NCBI GenBank assembly: GCA_025331445.1 | Contig: JAIWNE010000015.1 | Coordinates: forward strand, 310,001-374,000 | Length of the DNA stretch: 64,000 bases | DNA from: Blakeslea trispora | Taxonomy: Eukaryota > Mucoromycota > Mucoromycetes > Mucorales > Choanephoraceae | Direction of reading: 5' to 3' | Shown: one piece after another, positions 1 through 11,072 of the stretch | Layout of the letters: the number at the start of each line of letters is the position of its first letter | How positions within the stretch are numbered: the first letter of the stretch is position 1 | The notes under the pieces: generated by a model | Seen by the model: the letters and a program-made list of their open reading frames with translations, nothing else | Database searches by the model: none | Told to the model about the DNA's origin: nothing | Made by a program: the position numbers and the translations under genes

Positions 1-1667
1 TTTCTGGTTCGTCTGGGAAAAAATCATCGCTATTTCTTAAGTTGAACATGTCAGTTTCTTTTTGTTTTTGTTTTTTGAAAACTGCATGCATTTACGACTT
101 GCCTGAATATCGTTTTTACAGAAGAAAACTTAGGATGAAACAATATATGCGGTGTAAATGACATACAATGTATAATTTGGCTATCAAGGTATTGATCTGC
201 ATTTTTAGACATGCTCAATCTGTAATCATCCCATATCTGTATCATATTATTAAAACCAGTATCAAGGTCTTGAAAGCCACCCTGATTGTCTACTTTGATG
301 AAGTTTACACCAGACTTGCTCAAGAAGTGATAGAAATCAGCAAAAAACTGGCTTGGATCTGTCAAAATACCAATCATGTCAGAATTGTTTTTCTTTTTGA
401 GACCGGACCAGGCATAGCCTTGAGTGTTTGCAAAGCGTTCATCTATGCCATTCCAGTATCCCCAAAGAGCCTATGCATTCTATTTAATGTCTATTTAAAA
501 GCAAATCTGTTTTGCTTACATGCCATACACCCACATACTTAAGAAAAGGATAAGTATGCTTCAGTTCTTTTACTGCCTCTCCTAATCCACCTGGAAATTT
601 CTTTGGGCAAGCATCAAATCCATCCAATTGAGATGTATGACTGACTTTTTGCCATCCATCATCGATCATCAAATAACCAATCGGTATGCCGCACTTTGCC
701 AAACTCTCTATTGCTCTGTGAATCTTTTCCAAGCTGACTTCTTTTCCAAAGGCATTCCAAGTACAATAGCCTAGCTTATCGACAAAGACAGACTTGGAGT
801 TTTGGATAATGTTATTTAGATGGTTTGTCTCCTTTAACAAGTAATGTGTGCTGGCAGGTATCAGTTTTGAAAAATCATTTTGAATAGGAACAGACGAAAT
901 CAATAGACTTATGTCGCTCCCTTTCTTGCTTGAATGACATATTGAAATCGAATTTCCTCCTCTAGGCGAAAACCAACAGTCCGAGCATTCGCTGGCAATT
1001 GTCCATAGATAAACATGTCCATACATGCTGTCTACATACATCAGCATTTGCCATTGCTCAGTATGACTTCGATGGTCAAAGTTATGATAACCGCTCATGG
1101 GTGTAATCCAACAAGATCTATTTATGTTTGAATAACCTTTAAGAAAGAAAGTTGCCCGAGATAAACTTACCCTTTTCTCAATAGTACAACATAAGAGTGC
1201 ATACCATGGGGTATCTCAAGAGGAACTGAAAAAGAGCCTCCAGAACAAAGTTTAAAGTGTTGCAGGTACACATTGCCTACATGAAATCGAGATACCACAT
1301 CAAGCTGTTGATGTAGCTCCAGTGGCTCGGATGTTTCGCCTGGGGGCACAACACGTATTTTGCCGTTCTGATGGATACTACCATACCAAAACCAATCCAC
1401 TGCATTTTTATTTTGGCGAAACCGTAGTGTATATTCATAATCACCGGGGCTTAGTTTGACTGTGCTTACCTTCAAGCTATAGTCTGTTTTGTTTTGACGA
1501 GTAAAAGGTATACCGATCCAATCTCTCGTTTCTGATAGATTTGTCCATAATTCAATATCATAAGCTACAGAAGAATGACAATAGAAATCAGCTGTGCTTC
1601 CTTCATGTTGACTTAGCAACACATTGGCATGGATGTCCGGTGTCAAAAGAATACGCTCTTGAGACAT
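1..1667 (-). CDS. GH36 raffinose-synthase/Sip1-like glycosidase (5' part, runs off left edge)
   Basis: A carbohydrate-active protein of the raffinose synthase/alkaline alpha-galactosidase (GH36, Sip1) type. Exons on the minus strand are 1667-1171, 1117-520, 470-103 and 35 to beyond base 1. The conserved block GYCTWNAF and, after it, GIPIGYLMIDDGWQ match the family core; KVDNQ in exon 3 carries the expected nucleophile Asp, and exon 4 opens with RNSDDFFPD. The start at 1667 (MSQERILL) is preferred to an upstream in-frame ATG at 1739, because the stretch between is a CT-rich, Phe/Leu-coding leader typical of a 5'UTR; a signal peptide from 1739 cannot be excluded. Intron 3 (102-36) uses a GC donor (CAG|GCAAGT), the only donor that gives the right phase. 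Exact substrate (raffinose, stachyose or other alpha-galactoside) is not deducible. The family call is firm; the C-terminal half is outside the window. Confidence 0.85.
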
Positions 1668-2013
1668 GGTTAAGAAAAGAAAGAAAAGGAAAAAGAAAAG
1701 AAAGGATGAAGAGGAGCATAGAGCGGTTGCACAAAACATAACGAATTTTTTCTATTTCAATCGTCCAATCCTTACAGTATTCATCCCGCTTCAGTATGCA
1801 ATAAGCTCAGATTATGTATCCATGCTAAAATCTAAGCTACATTATCTCCCTTACTGATGATCATAGAATTTAGAGTGCAAGTAAGGAAATAGAACAGCAA
1901 ATTTCTATTCTACTTTTTTTTATTATTGTTATCTTGTTTGGTCTGCCTATGCATTTATCCCTCCCAGTGAACTAACAAACAGACAGTTTAGGATTCTGTG
2001 CTTCTCAACCAAT

Positions 2014-2890
2014 TCAATACATACCGGGTAATTCGTTGCCAGGAATAAACAATCGTTCAACACCTGCCTCTGTGATGACTGCTAAACGAATAACACCACC
2101 AGAGGAACCATCACGGGACATGGCTAATGCCAAGGCTATTGAGAGAAAAAGAGAGATAGGTGTCAATGCATTTATAAAAAGCTAACTCTTCCCACTTACA
2201 ATTCTTCACAAATTCTAAGCACTCCTCACGTGACATATTATCTTTGTATTGTGCATCACAGTAACCATAGATATATGTTGAGCCAGAACCTAAAGAAGAC
2301 ATATGTCAGACATATTCTTTTTTTTTTCTGATTGTCCATTGAACCCTACCGCCAATAGCAAATGGCTGCTTATGTAATGAGCCACCAAGAGGAATGTTAT
2401 ATACACAAGGTCCTTCCTTCTTATCCCAACCGGCAACAATAACACCAGCTGATAAGTTATCCTTATTTTGATAACACAATTCTTGGAATAATGCTGCAGC
2501 TGTACGTACAGAAGGTGCTTCGTTTTCGCTAGCTCTAAAATACAGCTATATTAGATGAAGGGGGCTTCCCTTTTACGATGAGCGACTTACGTATACATCT
2601 GGAGATAATAGTGAACAATATCGGCTACTGCCTGTGTATCTGCAGCAGATCCAGAACGACAACAGTAGATGGTATCATGGACTTTGGTCAATTTATCTGT
2701 GACTCTATTGGCGATATAAGCACCCGTGGTTGTACGTGAATCAGCACCAAGAATGACACCGTCCTTAAAGGCAACAGCCATAATAGATGTCTAGAAAAGA
2801 AAAGAAAAAGGCCATAGGTTATAGCTTATATTGCTTGGAGAAAAGATGACTACTTACACCAAGGTTAACTTCACCTTTCTTCAAACTCAT
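2014..2890 (-). CDS. PRE3: 20S proteasome subunit beta1 (caspase-like)
   Basis: Catalytic beta1 subunit of the 20S proteasome, cutting after acidic residues. Five exons (2890-2858, 2790-2591, 2534-2350, 2289-2200, 2135-2014) give 209 aa. An 11-residue propeptide [11 protein letters not shown] precedes the active Thr in TSIMAVAF. Numbering from that Thr, Asp17, Lys33 and Arg45 are all present; Arg45 is the beta1 signature of the acidic S1 pocket. [24 protein letters not shown] and [12 protein letters not shown] follow in the expected order. The 3' end reads PGNELPGMY then TGA. The donor of intron 3 is GTAGGG, weaker than its neighbours. Divergent from SLY1 with about 1.4 kb between the starts. 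The assignment is near certain. Confidence 0.96.
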
Positions 2891-4334
2891 GTTGTTATAT
2901 ATGTGTGTATATGCAGAAAAAAAAAGAATATTAAAGGGGAAAAAAAAATATAGATTGTCCAAGAGTTTAATTTGGCGATTACGCGTATTTTTTTCTTGCT
3001 CTCTTTCTATGCTTTGAGACTCGTCACGAAGCTTCTGTGCACCGACAGTTTCAAAAAAAAAAGATGACGCAACTTTCTTACTATTAGATTTCTTGACACT
3101 TTTTACTACAAGTTTCTTTATAGACTTATCGACTGTTGTACTCTTTCATATAATAATGTGTAAAAGAATGAGCATAATTTTGGAATATCTGCGCTCGTCT
3201 TTCTCGGGCTCTCTTAGCTATACATTGATTGAGTCTATGCTTAGATAATAGAGTGTCTGATTCTACAAGCCCAATATTAACTCTATGGTCGTTTTCCAAA
3301 ACATGTATACTCAAGCTAGGCAAACAATTTTCTATTTGCTCTTTCTTTTTTGTTTGTTTAATAAAGACCACCACAAAAAATGCTTAGGGGCTACCAGTTA
3401 CACTAAAAGTTCTTTTTCAAGACTATTATTTGCAGTCGATACATTAAACTAAGACAAGCACACAAATTCTTGTAACAAATCATTCCAAGTAGATGCTGTA
3501 ACACGCATCCCAATGTGTAAAAAGATACTTCTATTAAAAGAATCATGGCCATAGTGGAACGTACAAAAAATCAAACCTGAAGGCACTAGTGGTATAATCA
3601 TATACTCAAAGTAGTAATGGCAATGGTGCAGATAGTCAAAGATAGTGTAGTGGTGCAAAAATTCTTTATAATTTCATGATATATCTACTTTTATACACTA
3701 TACATTTGCTGTATTGATGCTTCATCTTTATAATAAACAAAGTGTTTGTAATGCTTTTTTTCTCTCTCTCTTTTTGTTCAGGAAACTGCTTCCACTAGCT
3801 CCAGTATGTTTTGAATATGATATCATTACCGTTAGTGCTAGTGCTCATGTTCTTGACAATGGTTCCTTATAAAAACCGAGGTAGGTGTTGTTATGGTTAT
3901 GTCAACCCAAAGAATAGCCCTGAAATAGAAAATGAGTTTCTGTGTAACCAGTGCCTTCAAGGCATTTTTTAATGGTGCGTTCCTGAGATAATCTAAGTTT
4001 TATCGCTCAACACGATTCATGTCTGAACCGCATACTCTCTCCTATCTCGCACAAAAGTACAAACACACATTATGTATTGACAATTAGAAGTAAAGAGCAT
4101 TTTTGATTGAGAGTTCAATGCCTGAACTTTACCAGTGGATGGCTTCACTCTAAGGTTGAAGAAATGAGACAACAAGATCATAGCAAGCTCTGGTATTGAG
4201 CTTGATAGCGAAACGCTGCTCACTTAAGGTCTCAATGCAAATGGTATATCAGGACATTTCATGCAAGGTCCGACTTTATCTTTTTTTCTTAATTTCTTTA
4301 CTTTCTTTTTTTTTTACGTGTTAAGAAAAGAAAA
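2891..4334. other. Intergenic region between PRE3 and SLY1
   Basis: This stretch carries the two divergent promoters. Two minus-strand open stretches (3374-3126 and 3658-3449) are protein-like in composition, for example RLNQCIAKRARERRAQIF, but lack an ATG start and I recognise no family. They could be remnants of a lost gene. A pyrimidine-rich run at about 4283-4316 precedes the proposed SLY1 start. Confidence 0.4.
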
Positions 4335-6629
4335 ATGCAACATAGTTCGTTACCTCTTGTGGAAACCAATTCACTACGTTCAGCACAATATGGTACCTTG
4401 CTTGACAATAAGCCTGATGAAGAGTAATTAACAGTAGTACTCTAGATGCCATAGTGAACATGCTTCATCTCAATTCACCTGAAGGACCTGTTTCTGGTCA
4501 AGAACAAAACATAGTTTGGAAAGTACTCATATTCGACAAGTTTGGACAAGACATCATCTCGTCCATCATGCGTGTCAGCGACCTTCGCGAACATGGCGTC
4601 ACTGTTCATATGTAAGTCTTGTCTAGACAAAGTGCACATGTGTTAATATCTTTTCTGTTGATATAGGCTATTGTCTCAGGATAGATCACCTTTACCTGAT
4701 GTACCTGCCATCTATTTTGTTGAACCTACTTTAGAGAATGTCAATAGGATCTGTCAAGTAAAGTGTGTAGCTTTGCCTGTTTATTGAAACAATGATGCTG
4801 ATTATATGATTAGGATTTAAACCGCAACCTGTATGATGCTTACTATATCAATTTTTGTTCTACCGTACCTCGACCTGTCCTCGAAGATTTTGCTACTCGA
4901 ACTATCACCGATAACACTTCCGATATGGTGAATCAGGTATTTGGTTTGATTGATTACTTTTGAGATCAGACTGACAAAAGACAAGCATAGGTCTATGATC
5001 AATACTTGAATTTCATCTGCACCAACCCTAATGTGTTCTCGCTCAACCAAACAGACGCCTTTGTCAGTCTTAACCATCCTTCAGCAACAGAGAGTTCAAT
5101 TGAGGAAACAGTCGATCGATCCGTCAATGCTCTGTTTTCAGTCATCGTGACGATGGGTGTGGTGCCTATCATTCGATGTCCCCGAGGCAATGCAGCCGAA
5201 CGTATTGCCACCAAACTGGACAGTAAATTACGCGATCATGTCATGAACAGCCGAACCAATCTATTTCAATCGGATTCTAATCAGCTTCAACGTCCAGTAC
5301 TGATTATGTTGGACAGAAGTATGGATTTGACACCTATGCTGTCTCATGCATGGACTTATGAAGCCCTTGTACATGATGTCTTGACCATGCGGCTGAACCG
5401 TATCACCATTCCGGATTCTGACGAAAAGAAGCGTAGTTATGATTTAGACAATAAGGACTTTTTTTGGACCAAGAATGCCTCCAGTCCATTCCCTCAAGTG
5501 GCTGAGGAAATCGATAGTGAACTGAACAAGTACAAGCGAGATGCAGCAGAGATTACTAGTATGAGTGGCGTCAGTTCCCTTGAGGATGTAGGTCAGGTAG
5601 ATATGTCTTCCAACACGAAACTGCTGAAGTCTGCCATCACTGCCTTACCTGAGCTGACTGCTCGAAAGGCCACTCTGGATATGCACATGAATGTGGCCAC
5701 TGCCTTATTAAATGCCATCAAGAATCGACAGCTGGATAGCTTCTTTCAGTTGGAAGAAGGCATTCATCGATTGAACAAACAAGTCTTGTTGGAGACTTTG
5801 CGTGATGATGAAAAGAAAGAGCCTGAAGATAAGATGCGACTCTTCTTGATCTATTACCTCTCCACAGTAGAAGAGATTCCCAAGGAAGACATGGAGGCCT
5901 ATGAAAAGGCCTTGGCTGAAGCTCAGTGTGATATGGAGCCATTGAACTACATCAAGACGTAAGTTATGTATTGAAAGGGAAAGAGAAATAGGTATTTGAC
6001 TGTTTTACAGTGTACGCCAATGGATGCGTATGACTTCCATGATTTCAGCCCCTGCTCAACCACCTAGTGGATTCTCTCAAAACGACTTATTCCGTGGCTT
6101 CAGTAGTATTGGTAATAAGGTAAGGAGAAAACAAGAGAAGAATTGAAAGTGTGGATGATTGAATATGGTGATAGCTTTCAGATCGATTGAAAGAAGGTGG
6201 TCTCGGTGGTGGCTTTGAGAATTTGTTATCAGGCGTCAAGAATCTGTTGCCAACACGCAAAGAGTTGGTTGTCAGTAAGATTGTGTCCGACATCATGACA
6301 CCACCACCAAACGACTCTAAGGCCAATGACTATCTCTACTTTGACCCAAAGGCAAGTAAGAGTGGCCGATCCAACCGCCAACCCAAGGTAGCCTTTCAAG
6401 AGGCTATCGTTTTTGTTGTAGGTGGTGGTAATTACCTTGAATATCAGAACCTTCAAGAACTCACTTTGGTAAGTTTGAAGCGTATGCGCTAGACTCAGTT
6501 TATTAAGTGTCTCTTTAGAACACACAACAGGGCAAAAGAAAGATTATCTATGGATCGACTGATATTCTATCACCTCATGAATTTTTGGATCAACTGAGTA
6601 CATTAGGCACAGAGAGTGCATTAGCCTAA
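4335..6629 (+). CDS. SLY1: SM (Sec1/Munc18) protein for ER-Golgi transport
   Basis: Sec1/Munc18 protein that binds syntaxin-5/Sed5-type SNAREs in ER-Golgi and intra-Golgi fusion; cytosolic, peripheral. Exons: 4335-4392, 4455-4611, 4667-4757, 4814-4936, 4991-5958, 6011-6119, 6175-6468, 6519-6629. Family landmarks include [70 protein letters not shown] and [19 protein letters not shown] near the C-terminus. The first exon is less certain: it uses a GTACCT donor, but the join yields SLR-Q-MLHLN spacing as in other Sly1 N-termini. The fallback is an ATG at 4460 in exon 2, which would lose about 21 residues. The stop TAA (6627-6629) overlaps the convergent SNU23 stop. The family call is very secure. 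Confidence 0.93.
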
Positions 6630-7435
6630 GCTTTAGATGAACTAAAACCTGAAAATCCCATCATTTTGGCCATTTCGTCTTCATCTTCCCCTTGCTCTTG
6701 TTTTGTCTTTTCTTTCTTTTGCTTCTTTCGTTCTCGTCTCTTTTGTCTCTCTTCTTCTTCTTGCTGCTTCAAGGCAGCTAATCGTTCATCGAGATCTAAA
6801 GGGATGTGAGTGAGATGGACAAGAGTGTCTTTTTTTTCTATAGCTTACTATATTCTTCATTTTGAGGGTTTTCTTTCTTTCGTTTTAACATGGCTAGTCG
6901 ATCCTTGACTGAATCAACACTGGCTTTGTCTACTTTGGTAGACACGCCTACATTACTTAAATCTACACAAACAATGAATAAGCTTTACATGCTTGAATGT
7001 CTTTGTTACTTACGCTTTCTTCCATTCAAGTGATCAATATAGGTCACACTATCCTTGATGGTCACATCACAGGCCTTACAATAGAAACCTGGCTGTTTCC
7101 TTGAATCGGGTGCTTGAACCACTTGGATCTTGCCTACGTTCTTTTCCAAGTCGATCTTTTCTTCTCTATGCTTCAATGCTTCCTTTTTGTCTTCATCTTC
7201 AGTCCTTTGCTTATGCGATTTCAATGGAGGTAAGCCCTGGCGTTTACGCTCTTCATTCTTTTCTGCAAAACGATCTCTTTCTTCACGAGCTCTGGCCTTA
7301 GCTGCGTATTCTTCTTTGTTCCATGTACGTCTGAAATCAGTATCTTTCTAGAAGCAAACTAGGGACTCAATTTTCTTTCTTGTTGTTCTTTGCAGTTTTA
7401 AAACTTACTGCTTTTCCTGCACCGTAAGCACTCAT
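6626..7435 (-). CDS. SNU23: U4/U6.U5 tri-snRNP C2H2 zinc-finger protein (ZMAT2/Snu23)
   Basis: Spliceosomal tri-snRNP protein of the Snu23/ZMAT2 family, acting in the nucleus during B-complex activation. Exons 7435-7409, 7347-7014, 6962-6849 and 6795-6626 give 214 aa. It starts MSAYGAGKA, then TDFRRTWNKEEYAAKA. The matrin-type finger is FYCKACDVTIKDSVTYIDHL, whose final His (GRKH) is rebuilt across the exon 2/3 junction. The C-terminus has a charged coiled segment and ends [15 protein letters not shown], matching the family's MGFSGFGS tail. The length is as expected for the family. The stop TAG (6628-6626) overlaps the SLY1 TAA on the other strand, so each transcript must run antisense into the other gene. 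High confidence. Confidence 0.94.
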
Positions 7436-7436
7436 T

Positions 7437-8077
7437 TTCTAAAGAATAATAACGATAAAAAGGAATCATGTAAACTGAGTCATGCTAACATTTTATTGCT
7501 AAATCAAAGCTATATGTTGTCTCAATTGTCTAATAAGAAAAATCCAAAATTAAGTAGAAAATAAGTGAGGAAAAGAGAAAATGAAAAAAAAAGCAAGTTT
7601 GAACAAAGAAGATGTATTCATGATGTCTAATAAAGTGTCAATGCCTTAGCTAGCTACTTTTTCAATCAAAAAAATAAGATGATCAAATTTAAGGACTTGA
7701 AATGGTAAACTTTAGGTTAAATTGATAGAAAGAAAGAAAAAAACCAGTAACGACATCCTTCATCTTTGACTCTGAAAGATACTCCCAGATAGAAAAAAGA
7801 ATAGGCTATCAATCAATTCACTGGTATAAATGCTGCTCTAAATATTAAAATCTACAAGATTCTTTCTCTGCATAAACAATTTCAAAGAGTTTGGTTAAGA
7901 AATTCATCTTTTATTTATTAGACTCTGTAATTAAGACATTTGAGTATAAAGAAAATGAAAAAGTTTATTAGAGGGACTTCCTTTTTGTATGAAGTCCTAC
8001 AGTGAGCTTTACTAAAGCCTTGAGAGAAGCAGCACCTTTTTCAGCTTTTCTCTTTTTGGCCGGGCTAGCTACTGACA
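7437..8077. other. Intergenic, SNU23 promoter side plus repeat copy A
   Basis: AT-rich DNA upstream of SNU23. Apart from repeat copy A nothing recognisable is present. Confidence 0.4.
7565..7736 (+). repeat. Dispersed direct repeat, copy A
   Basis: About 170 bp closely matching 10891-11072 in the same orientation. Shared blocks include gatgtattcatgatgt, aaggacttgaaa and gtaaactttaggttaaattg. By eye the identity is around 80-85 percent with small indels. No TIR, LTR or coding capacity is seen. Confidence 0.7.
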
Positions 8078-9110
8078 TCAGCATAGCATTCTGCAACAAA
8101 ACAAACCTTTTGAGAAAGCATATCTCTTGCAATATATAGCTATATATACCTTAATGCTTGCAAATCTTTGTGTGATACCAAGTATCATACTGAAGTCATC
8201 AGGGCCAGAAGGGAGAACAAAATCTTGTCTTTTCCGGAAACATAGATGCTTCCAGCGTCTATTGTGCAGCAGAAGGGCATGCACACCAAGCCTAATATTT
8301 GACACAAGTTTAGTAACACTTATTCTATAAGAAGAAAACAAAAAGTACGAAATCTACCTTCTACCAGAAGACCAAAAGATTCAGAATCAGTTGATCCATG
8401 GATGATCTGCTGATGAACTATTCTTTTAAGTTCTTAGCCAAGTTTTGACTGATCGTTCAAAGCTTGACTTGAATGTGTGTTTGGTGGCTTCACCTCCACA
8501 GCAAAGAAACCCACGCCACCAGAAACAAAGCAGAAATCGGGCTTCATGGCCGAGCAAACATCCTTGTTATTGATTTTGCTATAGCTGCTGTCGGCAAACG
8601 GAATTCTTTCAGAAGAACTAGATAATTTGATGAGTCACTGCAAGTCAAATCAGGAGAGTGTGACCACTTACCGTGTATAAGTGAACTGCTTATTTAAGCA
8701 AAGTACGTTCTCGACAAAAGGGAGAAGACGTTGGTCTATAAAGCTCTCTTCAGAGCCACAAGGATAAGATCAGTTCTTTGCCAAAAAGATTTGGCATATC
8801 AACATGAGTGCCTCGGCTTCTTCATTCTTTATTCTTCTTGCCCATTTGGTCATGCTGCAGATGATTTCTTCTGGGCTTTCTTCTTCATCAGCCTTCTCTT
8901 TCCCAACAATTTATTCAGAACAGGATTTAGTGTTGGCCTTTTGATTCTTTTTGTACAAGTTCGTATCATGTTCAACTCATGAAAGATGACCGAAAGTTCG
9001 CGATCAAACTGACAAAGTTTGAAGCAATTGTGCTTCTTTCTGAGCGATTTGAAAGCACTGATTGTGCCACCAAGGACAAAGCTTGTAAGTTGCTGTGTCA
9101 AGCGCATCAC
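8000..9110 (-). pseudogene. Decayed member of an uncharacterised mucoralean family (PD-(D/E)XK-like signature)
   Basis: Minus-strand coding debris broken by stops and frame changes. Readable pieces, 5' to 3', are FDRELSVIFHELNMIRTC (about 9020-8950), CGSEESFIDQRLLPFVENVL (about 8757-8697), then MKPDFCFVSGGVGFFAVEVK (about 8548-8489), SESFGLLVEG near 8370 and TQRFASIKVYIA near 8140. The D-x(n)-E-V-K arrangement resembles PD-(D/E)XK folds, but that is inference. I associate such proteins, as large families of unknown function, with Mucorales genomes from memory. No intact ORF can be built, so it is called a pseudogene. A second decayed fragment, probably of the same broad family, lies at 50590-51765. 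Confidence 0.5.
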
Positions 9111-10299
9111 GAAAGAAAAGAGCCTGTAGTTAATGGTAAGTACAAATGCTGGACCAGGAAAAGCAACACGACAAAAGCTAATTTACAAGTAGTGATATTG
9201 GTTCATATATTCGCCTTTACTGAGCCTTTTCCTTTGGTTAATTCAACATCAAACAATAATCATTGGTTTACGCTGAGTATAAGAAGATTAGTTGAGACTG
9301 TTTAGTCCATATTTAATGCACCCCTTGCTATGGCTATGACAAGAATTGATATATCAGAAGCCTCCTTGAAGCATCACTTGTCATTCAAATAAACAGTTGA
9401 TTCAAGCAAACAAAGCTATTGATTGCTAATTGACAATCATCAACTATGTTCCTCAAAGCTAATAGATCATCCTTTATTCGACTTTCTCAAAACAACGTTA
9501 ACCATTAACAATTACAAAGGACATTGCCTTCTTTGAATTAGCTAGTCACTCATGACATCGTCTGCAACAACACAAACCTAAAAAGTATCAGCCTGTTAAA
9601 CCAGCAAGACAATAGCATTATTTAAAGAGTTCTGTCAATCGTGATGTTCGAAATTGCAGATGACATCTAATTTTGCAAACCTAAGATATAATTCGCCTGG
9701 CTAATGACATCCAATAACATTAAACCTCACACACATGCTCCATTGCTTTCAACACATTAGATGTGACTATGGAAATAAGAGCAATGACCAATATGATAAA
9801 AAAAGTACTTTTTACTGTTAAAAATTTTGAATGTTCATAAAAAGAAAACGCAATACTTTTATTCTCGGGAGCAAGTTTATGAAGCAGCTTTGAACTTAGA
9901 GGGAAAGAGCTTGGATGGTGAGGTGTCTCGGTTCATAGACTAATTGAGTTGCTTTCAAAAAGATCATTTGGATGTAATCCAATCTGCTTTAGTGACTTAA
10001 TCAAACCTACAAAATCATTGATTTTGAATTACTGTCAGATCTGGTTAGTATTATCGCCACAATGTAAAAAAAGAAAATATGAAAAGAAAGCGACAATCGT
10101 ATTCTGATTGACAAATGATATAGAAAAAAAAGCTATACTCAATAATAGCTTACTAGATGAAGGGCGCGGCTTCGACTACGAGCAAGTTCTGAGAAGAAAG
10201 CAATAGTAACCACCTTAACATCAGATCAATAATGAAAATAACAAAAAAGTATGGGATCACCTTTTACACATCGTGTTGTAAGCTCACCTTATCAGAACT

Positions 10300-10302
<3 letters not shown>
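9111..10302. other. Gene-free AT-rich stretch
   Basis: No credible coding region, repeat or RNA gene was found. The short plus-strand ORF 8979-9305 overlaps the decayed minus-strand family and looks like chance. Confidence 0.4.
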
Positions 10303-10494
<192 letters not shown>

Positions 10495-10890
10495 TAAGAC
10501 ACATTCCTTGCTATTGCATGTGTATGGAGAAAAGTGTTCCTATCATTGTACTATATATTCATTGGTTTGCTTAAACTTTCTGTTGGAAAACAAGTCAACT
10601 TGTTGCGTTGATACGAAAAAAAGCATTCCTTTGCCGCTTAAAACCTCACCCTTTTATTAAACATGCTCTATTCCGACAGCCGTGAGAGAAGAAAGGGAGG
10701 ATTCAATGATGGTTGAATATTTTTGGCCCTAGAGAACAAGTCAGGTCCCCCTAGTTAAAAGCTGTGAGCCTTTATTTGATAAATTAATTTACAAAAATTA
10801 ACAAGTCTATGCAGTGTTAGATCTCCCCTTTTTAGCTCTGTGTTACAGAAGAAAAGAACAATAGATTTACTGTCTCTATGCTTCTCATGA

Positions 10891-11072
10891 GTGAGAAAGA
10901 AAACAAAGAAGAAGTAAATTCGAACAAAGGAGATGTATTCATGATGTTTAGTAAAGCGCCAATGCTTTAGACAATTACTCTTTCCAATCAAGGAAATCAG
11001 ATGTTATATGTTTGACGATCAAACTTAAGGACTTGAAACAGTAAACTTTAGGTTAAATTGATAGAAAGAGAA
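10891..11072 (+). repeat. Dispersed direct repeat, copy B
   Basis: Second copy of the repeat at 7565-7736, same orientation, about 3.3 kb downstream. Flanks of the two copies do not match, so this is not a longer segmental duplication. Confidence 0.7.

Noticed and set aside
1665..1739. Upstream start MFCATALC for the GH36 gene giving a signal peptide
   Set aside because: The added residues come from a CT-rich leader; kept only as an alternative.
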